Shown piece by piece: positions 7,998 through 16,331 of a stretch of DNA of 64,000 nt. The first letter of the stretch is position 1. Each line of letters opens with the position of its first letter. The position numbers and the translations under genes were made by a program. The DNA comes from an uncultured Prevotellaceae bacterium (GTDB lineage Bacteria > Bacteroidota > Bacteroidia > Bacteroidales > Bacteroidaceae), in assembly GCA_900315745.1 (NCBI GenBank), contig ONAG01000011.1, positions 1 through 64,000 on the forward strand. Direction: 5' to 3'. The notes under the pieces are model-generated. The model saw only the letters and a program-made list of their open reading frames with translations. It had not been told where the DNA came from and searched no databases.

Positions 7998-10187
7998 CTA
8001 AGCCAGTGTGAAGTCAAGTTGTCGCTTGTCAACATTTGCCCGTGCCACTTTGATGACAATGGGATCTCCCAACTGGAATTTGTGATGATGCCTACGCCCT
8101 ACCAGACAGTAGTTGCGCTCGTCGAACTCGTAGTAATCATCATCAAGGTCGCGCATGGGCACCATACCCTCGCAATGATTCTCGTCTATCTCGCAATAAA
8201 TGCCATAGGACTGTATGCCACTGATATGTGCTTTATAGACATTGCCTATCTTGTCGGCCATGAATTCCACCATCTTGAATTTGATGGAGTCACGCTCGGC
8301 ATTGGCTGCCACTTGCTCCATGTCGCTGGAGTGCTCGCACATTTCCTCATAATGTTCCTTGTTGGCACTCCTTCCTCCTTGTTGGTAGCGTGTGAGCAAC
8401 CTGTGAACCATGGTGTCGGGATATCGACGGATGGGACTGGTGAAATGAGTGTAGAAATCGAAGGCAAGGCCATAGTGCCCTATATTGTGCACACTATAGC
8501 GAGCCTTCATCATGGCTCTCAGAGCCACTGTCTGTATAAGGTTCTGCTCGCGCCTGCCTTCACAATCGGTCATCAGTTGGTTGAGGCTTCTTGAGATAGC
8601 CCCCCTGGTGCCAGCCGTTTTCAGCTTGTATCCGAACCTGGAAATTATCTCTCTCAAGTTCTCGAGTTTTGTGGGGTCTGGTGAGTCATGTATTCTATAA
8701 GGCAGTGTTTTTGCCTTAACTCCTTTCTTCACCTTGCCTATGCTTTCTGCCACCGAACGGTTGGCAAGGAGCATGAACTCCTCTATGAGCTTGTTGGCAT
8801 CCCTCGACACCTTGAAATAGCACTTGATAGGCTTTCCCGTGTCATCGATGTCGAAATGCAGTTCCTCACGCTCGAATTTCACCGCCCCATTCTTGAAGCG
8901 TTCCTCGCGCAGCTGTTTCGCCAACTTGTCGAGTGTTATCAGTTCGGTTGCCAGCTCACCCTTGTACCCTCCCTTGGGAGCTGGTGGCGCCGGCTGTCCC
9001 GTACCGTCCTTCACGCCATTATTCTCCAATATCTCCTGCACTTCCTCATACGCAAACCGCCTGTTGCTCCTTATTACGGTATGCACCAATCTCCATTTTT
9101 TCACATTGGCTTTCTCATCCATGTCGAACACGGCACTGTAGCATAGTTTGTCCTCATTGGGGCGCAACGAGCAGATATAGTTGCACAGTCTTTCCGGCAA
9201 CATGGGAATGGTGCGATCTACGAGATATACACTTGTTGCGCGTCGCAGCGCTTCCTTGTCGATTATGGAGCCTTCCTTCACATAATGCGACACGTCGGCT
9301 ATATGCACACCCACTTCCCAAAGCCCCTTTCCTATACTCCTTATCGAGAGAGCGTCGTCAAAGTCCTTGGCATCCTTTGGGTCGATTGTGAAAGTACAGA
9401 CATCCCTGAAGTCCTCTCGTCCTTCCAAGTCTGCCTCGGTAATCTCGGAAGATATTTTCTCTGCTGCCTCCTCCACGCTCTTCGGATATTTGTATGGCAG
9501 TCCGTATTGCGCCAATATGGCATGCATCTCCACGTTGTTGTCGCCTTTCTTTCCAAGCACGTCAACAACTTCTCCAACGATGTTCTTCGACTCCCTGCTT
9601 GGCCATTGTATTATTTTCACCACAGCTTTGTCGCCTGTCTTGCCACCCTTTAGCTTTTTCTTGGGCACCATTATGTCAAGCATCATATTGTTGTCTGTGG
9701 AGAGGAAGGCATAGTCACGCTCCACATTCAACTGTCCCACGAATGTGTCGTGAGCCCTTTGGAGTATATCGGTCACCATAGCTTCCTTGATATGGTGTGT
9801 GCGCCGTGCATTGAACGACACTCTCACCCTGTCGCCATCGAGGGCGAACATGGAGTTTCGCTCTGCCACAAACACAGGCTTTCCACCATCGTCTGGCAGG
9901 AAGCTGTTCTTTCCGTTTGCCTTGCGTCTGAACACGCCTTCTTGCACCTGTCCCTTGAGGTTCAGTTTGTACGACGAGACGGAAGTCTTGCTCAAGAAGT
10001 CGTCCCACGCCAACTCTTCCATCACCTCTATGGCAAGCATCTTCAATGGATGAGTGTCGAAGTGGAGTGCCCTGAATATTTGCTTATACGACAATTCCAC
10101 ATTGGGTTGTGATTGAAAGTAACTCACAAGCAAGTCTGTGACTTGCCTTTTGTTCATGCGTTTGCCGCCTTTTTTCCCCTTTCCCAT
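7998..10187 (-). CDS. rnr: Ribonuclease R
   Basis: A 729-residue 3'-to-5' exoribonuclease of the RNase II/R family that degrades structured RNA. Order of domains: N-terminal helical region (11-80), OB-type cold-shock domains (about 85-215), the catalytic RNB domain with the metal-binding aspartates in DPKDAKDFDDAL (269-280), and a C-terminal S1 domain (about 645-729, beginning GNVYKAHISGIQSYG). Lysines at the N-terminus (GKGKKGGKR) may bind RNA. It is divergent from the epimerase gene, and the two promoters overlap. Confidence 0.97.
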   Translation of the reverse strand: MGKGKKGGKRMNKRQVTDLLVSYFQSQPNVELSYKQIFRALHFDTHPLKMLAIEVMEELAWDDFLSKTSVSSYKLNLKGQVQEGVFRRKANGKNSFLPDDGGKPVFVAERNSMFALDGDRVRVSFNARRTHHIKEAMVTDILQRAHDTFVGQLNVERDYAFLSTDNNMMLDIMVPKKKLKGGKTGDKAVVKIIQWPSRESKNIVGEVVDVLGKKGDNNVEMHAILAQYGLPYKYPKSVEEAAEKISSEITEADLEGREDFRDVCTFTIDPKDAKDFDDALSIRSIGKGLWEVGVHIADVSHYVKEGSIIDKEALRRATSVYLVDRTIPMLPERLCNYICSLRPNEDKLCYSAVFDMDEKANVKKWRLVHTVIRSNRRFAYEEVQEILENNGVKDGTGQPAPPAPKGGYKGELATELITLDKLAKQLREERFKNGAVKFEREELHFDIDDTGKPIKCYFKVSRDANKLIEEFMLLANRSVAESIGKVKKGVKAKTLPYRIHDSPDPTKLENLREIISRFGYKLKTAGTRGAISRSLNQLMTDCEGRREQNLIQTVALRAMMKARYSVHNIGHYGLAFDFYTHFTSPIRRYPDTMVHRLLTRYQQGGRSANKEHYEEMCEHSSDMEQVAANAERDSIKFKMVEFMADKIGNVYKAHISGIQSYGIYCEIDENHCEGMVPMRDLDDDYYEFDERNYCLVGRRHHHKFQLGDPIVIKVARANVDKRQLDFTLA

Positions 10188-10210
10188 AGTATTTGCATTT
10201 TAGTTTTCTG

Positions 10211-10242
10211 CAAATTAACGAAATAATTGCTAACTTTGCAAA
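10211..10242 (-). promoter_or_regulatory. Promoter of rnr
   Basis: Minus-strand TTTG (10242-10239), 20 bases, TTAATTTG (10218-10211), one base off the consensus. Its -33 element lies next to the -7 box of the divergent epimerase promoter (10231-10238), so the two may compete. Confidence 0.5.
10231..10238 (+). promoter_or_regulatory. -7 box of the epimerase-PAP2 operon
   Basis: TAACTTTG fits the Bacteroidota -7 consensus; no clear -33 element. The ATG is at 10284. Confidence 0.55.
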
Positions 10243-10283
10243 CAAATTCCGCAAAAAGATTGTGAAAACCATTTGTTCGTGAG

Positions 10284-11294
10284 ATGAGGGAACGTATTTT
10301 AGTTACTGGCGCCAGCGGGTTCATTGGCAGTTTCGTTGTCGAGGAAGCACTACGCCGTGGGATGGAGGTATGGGCTGCTGTGCGTTCCAGCAGTTCCAAA
10401 GCATTCCTTTCCGATGAAAGGATTCACTTCATCGAGTTGTCTTTGTCCGACCCGAATTTATTGGAAAGTCAGTTGCAGGGACATGCCTTCGACTATGTAG
10501 TTCACGCCGCCGGGGTGACTAAAAGCCTCAATATTGACGACTTCTACAATGTGAACACTCTCGGCACCAAGCATCTTGTAGATGCCTTACTTGCCACTAA
10601 CCAGCCTATGCGCCGCCTTGTATTCCTCAGTTCTTTGAGCATCTTCGGTCCCATACGTGAAGAGCAGCCATACAAGGAAATCCTAAGTACCGACACACCG
10701 CAGCCCAACACCGCCTACGGAAAGAGCAAACTGGCAGCAGAACAATATCTCGACAATTTGGCAGCCAGCGGAAAAGCCCTGCCATACGTGGTGCTGCGAC
10801 CCACAGGAGTCTATGGTCCACGTGAACGCGACTACTTCATGATGGCCAAGAGCATCAAGAGCCATATGGACTTCTCCGTAGGTTACAAGCGCCAGGACAT
10901 CACCTTCATTTATGTTAGCGACGTGGTGCAGGCGGTCTTCCTCGCCCTCGACCACGGCAAGACGGGTGGAAAATATTTCCTCAGCGACGGAGAGGTGTAC
11001 CAGTCAAGGGCTTTCAGCGACTTTCTCCAGAAGGAATTGGGCAACCCTTGGCTATTGCGCATCAAGGCACCCATCTGCGTGCTCCGGGCTGTCTCTTTCT
11101 GCGGCGAGTATATTGGGCGCATCACAGGAAAGGTAACAGCCATCAACAACGATAAATTCCACATCTTGCGACAGCGTAACTGGCGTTGCGACATCCTCCC
11201 TGCCATTGACGATTTGGGTTTCCACCCCATGGTGAAGTTAGATGAGGGTGTAAGGCTGTCGGTGAAGTGGTACAAGGAGCACAATTGGCTCTGA
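10284..11294 (+). CDS. NAD-dependent epimerase/dehydratase (extended SDR)
   Basis: A 336-residue Rossmann-fold sugar-nucleotide or sterol-type SDR. The dinucleotide motif TGASGFIG is at 8-15 and the catalytic Tyr145-x-x-x-Lys149 in YGKSK. Members act on nucleotide sugars, hydroxysteroids or dihydroflavonols; the C-terminal part does not let me choose. A PAP2 membrane protein follows after 44 bases in the same direction, so a lipid or cell-envelope substrate is possible (inference). Confidence 0.85.
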   Translation: MRERILVTGASGFIGSFVVEEALRRGMEVWAAVRSSSSKAFLSDERIHFIELSLSDPNLLESQLQGHAFDYVVHAAGVTKSLNIDDFYNVNTLGTKHLVDALLATNQPMRRLVFLSSLSIFGPIREEQPYKEILSTDTPQPNTAYGKSKLAAEQYLDNLAASGKALPYVVLRPTGVYGPRERDYFMMAKSIKSHMDFSVGYKRQDITFIYVSDVVQAVFLALDHGKTGGKYFLSDGEVYQSRAFSDFLQKELGNPWLLRIKAPICVLRAVSFCGEYIGRITGKVTAINNDKFHILRQRNWRCDILPAIDDLGFHPMVKLDEGVRLSVKWYKEHNWL

Positions 11295-11338
11295 CTCACC
11301 AGTGACTCGTCTCAGCTTGTCACATTTTGCTATTAAAG

Positions 11339-12358
11339 ATGAAGAAATACCTCAATATGTTTTTCTCCTTGGAGAAGAGTCCCAGAAAAGGGCTTTTGAC
11401 ATACGAATGGGCAACCTTGACCTATCTCGTGCTGACTTTGGCGTACGTGCTTGTCATGTATTCCTATCTGCCCAATTCCCAATCGATGATTTCCGGGCGC
11501 ATACATATTGCAGCCATCACCATTGCCATGTGGGGAGTTTACAGGATGGTGCCTTGCGGACTGACTCTTACGCTGCGTGCCTTGGTGCAGGCTGCCTTCC
11601 TCAGTTGGTGGTATCCCGACATTTTCGAGCTAAACCGTGTGCTTCCCAACCTCGACCACGTATTTGCCACATGGGAGCAAGCCATCTTTGGTTGTCAACC
11701 TGCGCTGCTGTTTCCACAAGTGATGGACAATGCCGTGGTCAGCGAACTGATGTGCCTTGGATACACATGCTACTATCCCCTTATTGCAACGGTTTTAGTA
11801 ACCATTTTGCTCTTTCGCAATGAATCTTTCGAGCGCGTGGTATTTGTCACACTCGCTTCATTCTACATACACTACATCATTTTTGTGGCTCTGCCTGTCA
11901 CCGGACCGCAGTATTACTTCCAAGCAGTGGGTCTTGACGAGATAGCCAAGGGCATTTTCCCCAACCTTCACGACTATTTCAATCACAATCAGGTGCGGAT
12001 GGCTTGTCCGGGCTATAGTGATGGGTTGTTCTATAGTTGGGTGGACATAGCTCATGATGCTGGCGAACGCCCCGTGGCAGCATTCCCAAGCAGCCATGTG
12101 GGATTGACAGTCGTTGTCATGCTTGTCTTGTTGCAATATCGCCTAAAGCGTCTTTTCTGGGTGTTGCTCCCCTTTGCCGTGCTGCTCTTCTTATCCACGG
12201 TTTATATTCGTGCTCACTATGCCATTGATGCCATAGCGGGATTGCTTAGCGGCGCATTGTGCTTTGCCGTTCTAACATGGGTAAGTCGTCCAAGAGGAAC
12301 AGACAAAAAATTCTCCACATTTTCAAAATCCACATCACGAAAGCGCTCGAAAACATAG
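11339..12358 (+). CDS. PAP2-superfamily membrane protein (inositol-phosphotransferase-like)
   Basis: About 340 residues with several membrane segments. The PAP2 motifs are PSSH at 250-253 and HYAID with His293 and Asp297; this spacing and the late position resemble the PAP2_3/Aur1-like branch that transfers or removes phosphate head groups of lipids. The first PAP2 motif is weak (GERPVAA at 242-248). I start at the ATG at 11339, since the in-frame codon just upstream is TTG. It is likely cotranscribed with the epimerase. The C-terminus is basic. Confidence 0.78.
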   Translation: MKKYLNMFFSLEKSPRKGLLTYEWATLTYLVLTLAYVLVMYSYLPNSQSMISGRIHIAAITIAMWGVYRMVPCGLTLTLRALVQAAFLSWWYPDIFELNRVLPNLDHVFATWEQAIFGCQPALLFPQVMDNAVVSELMCLGYTCYYPLIATVLVTILLFRNESFERVVFVTLASFYIHYIIFVALPVTGPQYYFQAVGLDEIAKGIFPNLHDYFNHNQVRMACPGYSDGLFYSWVDIAHDAGERPVAAFPSSHVGLTVVVMLVLLQYRLKRLFWVLLPFAVLLFLSTVYIRAHYAIDAIAGLLSGALCFAVLTWVSRPRGTDKKFSTFSKSTSRKRSKT

Positions 12359-12380
12359 CATTTACACTGTGATGGATTAA

Positions 12381-13550
12381 TCATTGGATTCGTTTTCCGG
12401 TCTTCTTTTCCAGAAGATCTTCGATGCCTCTTATTGCAATCTCTCTATTTTGTTCGGAGCGCAGTGTGTGGAGGGAAAACAACAAGTCTCTGTTTGTATG
12501 AGTTTTAGTAAACAGCCATCTCTTGAATGATTTAGGAAGACGGTCCAAGATTCTATCAGCGATTCTTCCAGGGCTTTTAAATGCTTTCAGATAGAGGTGT
12601 AATTCGTCATTGCAGTATTTTTGGAACTGCTGATAGATATATTCATCATCATCTATTCTGGAAGAACGTTCATAAAAATCACTAAAGTCTTGATCATCTG
12701 AGTATCTGACTTGTATTCTTCCAACAGAAGTCACCTTGTGTTTTATGATTTTTATTTCTTTATCGACAATGTCTATTTCCACAACAATGCCAGTGCCAGT
12801 GAATGTAGGAGCATAATTGTTGAAAAGAAAATTCCCCTGTCCATAAAGCAAGTAGGCTCCATTATAATGTTCTTCTGAACCAATGCAATGAGTGTGTTGC
12901 GACAAAATCATATCGGCACCACTATCAGCCATTCTGTGAAATCTTTTTTTTGTTTGAGGTGAAGGGTAGCGGAATTTTTCAGTACCACCATGGTATATGA
13001 CAATGAGATAGTCGCATTTTTTCCTATAGTCCTCAAGTTCGTGACAAACTACATATTCATCATACAGCCATGCTCCTGCTTGTGATTCAGTAGGTTTGTT
13101 GTACATTGTTTCACAGACATTATAGAAGCCGATTTTCATTCCGGTAACATCATAAATGATGAATCTTGATATTGAGTCCTTGTTCTTTCCTGCTCCAATG
13201 TGGTCTATTCCATATCTGTCAAGTGTGTCAATTGTGCTTATTAGCCCTTGATGTCCACCATCGGTGGCGTGGTTGTTTGCCAACATGCAACAATTAATGC
13301 CCAAACTCTTGTATGTTTCCACGCATTTTGTAGGAGCAACTTTCACCGGACCTGTCTTGTTGCACCTTTCATTATGATCAGACAAGGCACCTTCAAGGTT
13401 GCATACAGACAAGTCGGCATCGAAGAAGAGTTGGCACAACCTATCTCCCAAAAGCGTGTCTATATCTCCTTTGCAAAAGAGACTTTCATTCTCATCTACA
13501 GGAAAGAAATCTCCTGCAATTATGATTTTTCCACAAGATGCTTTTTTCAT
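12381..13550 (-). CDS. CapA-family (PGA_cap) metallophosphatase-like protein
   Basis: About 389 residues with the marks of the CapA fold, related to calcineurin-like phosphoesterases: IIIAGDFFPVDE at the start, LANNHATDGGHQG (about 115) and LSQHTHCIGSEEHYNGAY (about 235), then YGQGNFLF. In Bacillus CapA takes part in poly-gamma-glutamate capsule export; in Bacteroidota the role is unknown. There is no signal peptide. I chose the ATG at 13550 because family similarity begins there; an in-frame ATG at 13619 is possible. The gene is AT-rich compared with its neighbours, which hints at transfer. Confidence 0.8.
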   Translation of the reverse strand: MKKASCGKIIIAGDFFPVDENESLFCKGDIDTLLGDRLCQLFFDADLSVCNLEGALSDHNERCNKTGPVKVAPTKCVETYKSLGINCCMLANNHATDGGHQGLISTIDTLDRYGIDHIGAGKNKDSISRFIIYDVTGMKIGFYNVCETMYNKPTESQAGAWLYDEYVVCHELEDYRKKCDYLIVIYHGGTEKFRYPSPQTKKRFHRMADSGADMILSQHTHCIGSEEHYNGAYLLYGQGNFLFNNYAPTFTGTGIVVEIDIVDKEIKIIKHKVTSVGRIQVRYSDDQDFSDFYERSSRIDDDEYIYQQFQKYCNDELHLYLKAFKSPGRIADRILDRLPKSFKRWLFTKTHTNRDLLFSLHTLRSEQNREIAIRGIEDLLEKKTGKRIQ

Positions 13551-13619
13551 AAATGAATTATTTAATATGTCTGTTGTTTGACAGTTACTATTATTGTGCC
13601 TTAAGAGGTGAGAATACAT

Positions 13620-14365
13620 AGAGTCTCCAATTGCTCCTAAATATCCAAAGTAATATTAAGATAATAGTTTGGGGTATATCAACAAAATGGGTTTGTTGTC
13701 ACATGAAATGCTGTTATTAGAAATTAAACACGAAAAAGCTATAGGATGTGTATAACCTAATTCCACAGCACTTTAGTAAACATTCTTATAAGTTTTTGAG
13801 CAAATATTTGTTGCTCAGGATTATGCCATGTCAGATTTTTCACTTACCTTACTGCTGCTATTCAAGACAAGCAAAATCATCCATTCCATTGCAAAGATAA
13901 ACATTAAATCTGAAAAAGCCACCTCTTTCGAGGGTATTTTTCACGTGAGAGAACTATTTCCCGACATGTGGGTTCTGTTATTGACAAGGAATTGGGGCAG
14001 CATTGCACATCTCTTGGGTATCAACAAAACGAAATCAGAGGTTCGCTGTCGAGCATCAGCTTCAGTGGTGGAATCAGCGTGGAGATCGTATTGAGCCACC
14101 TCATACCACACCTTTCACTGGTATTATGTATAGGTATGAAATTGCAAATTGTTGTTGTCAGCAAATCATTGCAAAAGAGCAAAAGACCTCTTGAAAGCAA
14201 AAGGCATGCAATGCCCAAATTTGCGGATTTAGGTAAAAAAGACAAAATGAAATATGCAACTTGCCCTTTATATTTGCAAATTCAACGTGGGATATATCAA
14301 CAAAAAATGTAGGTCTCGGTAATAGTCAAATAAGAAAAACTATTGTTTTTGTGTAATCGCTTCTG
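13620..14365. other. AT-rich intergenic region of 746 bp without a convincing gene
   Basis: Short frames exist on both strands, but none has a good start, coding bias or recognisable domain. Contents: a minus-strand -7 box TATCTTTG (13899-13892) that could serve the CapA-like gene with a leader of over 260 bases, a 7-bp inverted repeat TGAGCAA/TTGCTCA (13797-13817), and a plus-strand TATATTTG at 14269-14276 for the symporter. Two similar stretches, GTATATCAACAAAA near 13674 and ATATATCAACAAAA near 14287, lie in direct orientation about 615 bp apart. Confidence 0.5.
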
Positions 14366-15793
14366 ATGATGAATGAATTAATTACCCAAATTAATGATGC
14401 CATCTGGGGATATGTACTGATATTCGCGTTGGTGCTATGTGGATTGTGGTTCACATGGAAAACGAAAGGAGTGCAGTTCCGGATGGTGGGCGAGATGTTT
14501 AGACTGTTGACTGACTCCACAATGCCAGGCACCAACACCAGCAACATCAATGGCAAGAATGAGAATCACAAATACATCTCATCATTTCAGGCTTTCGCCG
14601 TATCTGTCGCCACAAGAGTGGGGACAGGCAATTTGGCAGGTGTGGCAACAGCCATTACCATTGGCGGACCAGGTTCTGTCTTCTGGATGTGGATTATCGC
14701 ATTGTTGGGTTCTGCAACAGCCTTTGTGGAGTCGTCGCTTGGACAACTATTTAAAAAACGGCACAAGGACTCTTTCATAGGCGGACCAGCTTACTACATT
14801 CATAAAGGACTGCACCTTAAATGGATGGCATACACCTTTGCCATTCTGTTGACCATCACTTTCGGTCTTTCATACAACAGCATTCAGAGCAACACCATCT
14901 GTGGCGCGATGCAAGAGGCATTCGGTTGGAGCCCCTTGGTGGTGGGCGCCGTCATCTCTGTTGTGTCTCTCTTCATTGTTTTTGGTGGCATACACCGTAT
15001 TGCGAACGTCAGTGCCATTCTCGTTCCCTTAATGGCTATAAGTTACTTCTTGCTTGTTGTTGTTATCGTCTTCATGAACATCGAACATATTCCACATGTC
15101 ATGAAGGTCATCATCACAGATGCTTTCGGACTTGAACAAGGTGTGGGTGGAGCATTAGGAGCTACAATCATGACCGGAGTAAAGCGTGGACTATTCAGCA
15201 ATGAGGCGGGTGAGGGTAGCGCTCCCAATGTGGCGGCTACGGCTACAGTCTCACATCCTGTCAAACAAGGACTGATTCAAGCATTGGGAGTGTTCACGGA
15301 CACTCTGCTCGTCTGCTCATGCACGGCTTTCGTCATTCTTATAAGCGGACTTTACGATATTCCAGAACTCAAGGGCATCGCGCTCACCCAGGCGGCACTT
15401 GGTTCCGAAATAGGTTCCCTTGGACCTACATTCGTCGCCGTTGCCATCTTACTCTTCGCTTTCTCATCCATCATCGGGAATTACTATTATGGTGAGGCAA
15501 ACATACGCTTCATAACATCCAACAAAACCATTCTCACCATCTACCGTGCTTGTTCGGCGGGTGTAATGGTGATGTTCGGCGCATTGGTAAGCCTTGAATT
15601 TGTGTGGAACTTGGGTGACCTTTGCATGGCCTTGTTGACAGCATGCAATCTCATCGCCATTGTATCTCTTGGAAAATATGTATTCAGATTGCTCGATGAC
15701 TATAGGGCACAAAAAAGGAGTGGAATAAAAGACCCCATCTTCCATAGAAGCCAATTGCCGGAAATTGAGCATGAACTGGAATGCTGGGATTGA
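14366..15793 (+). CDS. Alanine/glycine:cation symporter (AGCS family)
   Basis: A 475-residue integral membrane protein of the sodium:alanine symporter family, with about ten to eleven membrane segments. The signature region VGTGNLAGVATAITIGGPG (about residues 85-103) and AFVESSLGQLFKKR after it are diagnostic, as are GLFSNEAGEGSAPNVAATA (about 273-291). It should import alanine or glycine with sodium. Two adjacent in-frame ATG codons (14366, 14369) are both possible starts. A -7 box lies about 90 bases upstream. It appears to be a single-gene unit. Confidence 0.95.
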   Translation: MMNELITQINDAIWGYVLIFALVLCGLWFTWKTKGVQFRMVGEMFRLLTDSTMPGTNTSNINGKNENHKYISSFQAFAVSVATRVGTGNLAGVATAITIGGPGSVFWMWIIALLGSATAFVESSLGQLFKKRHKDSFIGGPAYYIHKGLHLKWMAYTFAILLTITFGLSYNSIQSNTICGAMQEAFGWSPLVVGAVISVVSLFIVFGGIHRIANVSAILVPLMAISYFLLVVVIVFMNIEHIPHVMKVIITDAFGLEQGVGGALGATIMTGVKRGLFSNEAGEGSAPNVAATATVSHPVKQGLIQALGVFTDTLLVCSCTAFVILISGLYDIPELKGIALTQAALGSEIGSLGPTFVAVAILLFAFSSIIGNYYYGEANIRFITSNKTILTIYRACSAGVMVMFGALVSLEFVWNLGDLCMALLTACNLIAIVSLGKYVFRLLDDYRAQKRSGIKDPIFHRSQLPEIEHELECWD

Positions 15794-15868
15794 TAAAGAC
15801 ACCATTCCAAAAGTCAAGAAAAAAGTATCTCAGGTTGGCAGAAAAAACAAGAAAGCGATAGATAAAGA

Positions 15869-16303
15869 ATGGACAAGCAGCAATTAGAGGAAAGGGAGGC
15901 AAGGATTATAGATCTTGCTGTTACGTTTTGCAATGAACATCTGGATGAAGAATGTGCTTTGTTGTGTACAAAAATGGCACAAAAGCTTGGTGCCAAACAA
16001 GACAGTCCTTTTCAGTCAGGCAGAGTAGAGGTATGGGCTGCCGGAGTGGTATATACCATTTGCAGCATCAACCTCCTGTTTAGCAAGAAATATAGGTCGA
16101 AAATATCCTCCAAGGACATCAGCGATTATTTCAAGGCAAGCGCCGCCACCATTTCTCAAAAGATGAGAGCGATCAAGGAGTCGCTGAAGATAAACCCTGT
16201 ATTTGACACTGAATTCAAACTAAAAGAGGTGACAAGAAACAATCCACCCTACCGCTTGGGTATGATAGCTAAATTGTTTTCCTTTTTTAAAAAGGAAAAA
16301 TAA
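15869..16303 (+). CDS. DUF6398-like protein
   Basis: A 144-residue soluble protein. The pattern LAVTFCNEHLDEECALLC, then GRVEVWAAGVVYTICSINLLF and SSKDISDYFKASAATISQKMRAI, matches what I know of DUF6398, whose C-terminal half resembles a helix-turn-helix with a cyclin/TFIIB-like look. The SxxTISxKMRAI segment could be a DNA-reading helix (inference). It follows the symporter by 75 bases in the same direction. Function unknown. Confidence 0.7.
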   Translation: MDKQQLEEREARIIDLAVTFCNEHLDEECALLCTKMAQKLGAKQDSPFQSGRVEVWAAGVVYTICSINLLFSKKYRSKISSKDISDYFKASAATISQKMRAIKESLKINPVFDTEFKLKEVTRNNPPYRLGMIAKLFSFFKKEK

Positions 16304-16331
16304 TCCCCGAAAAAGAATAATAGGTTACGCC

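Noticed and set aside
13828..14094. Possible gene of 88 residues in the AT-rich gap
   Set aside because: No promoter or leader fits, no recognisable domain, and other frames on both strands are equally open.
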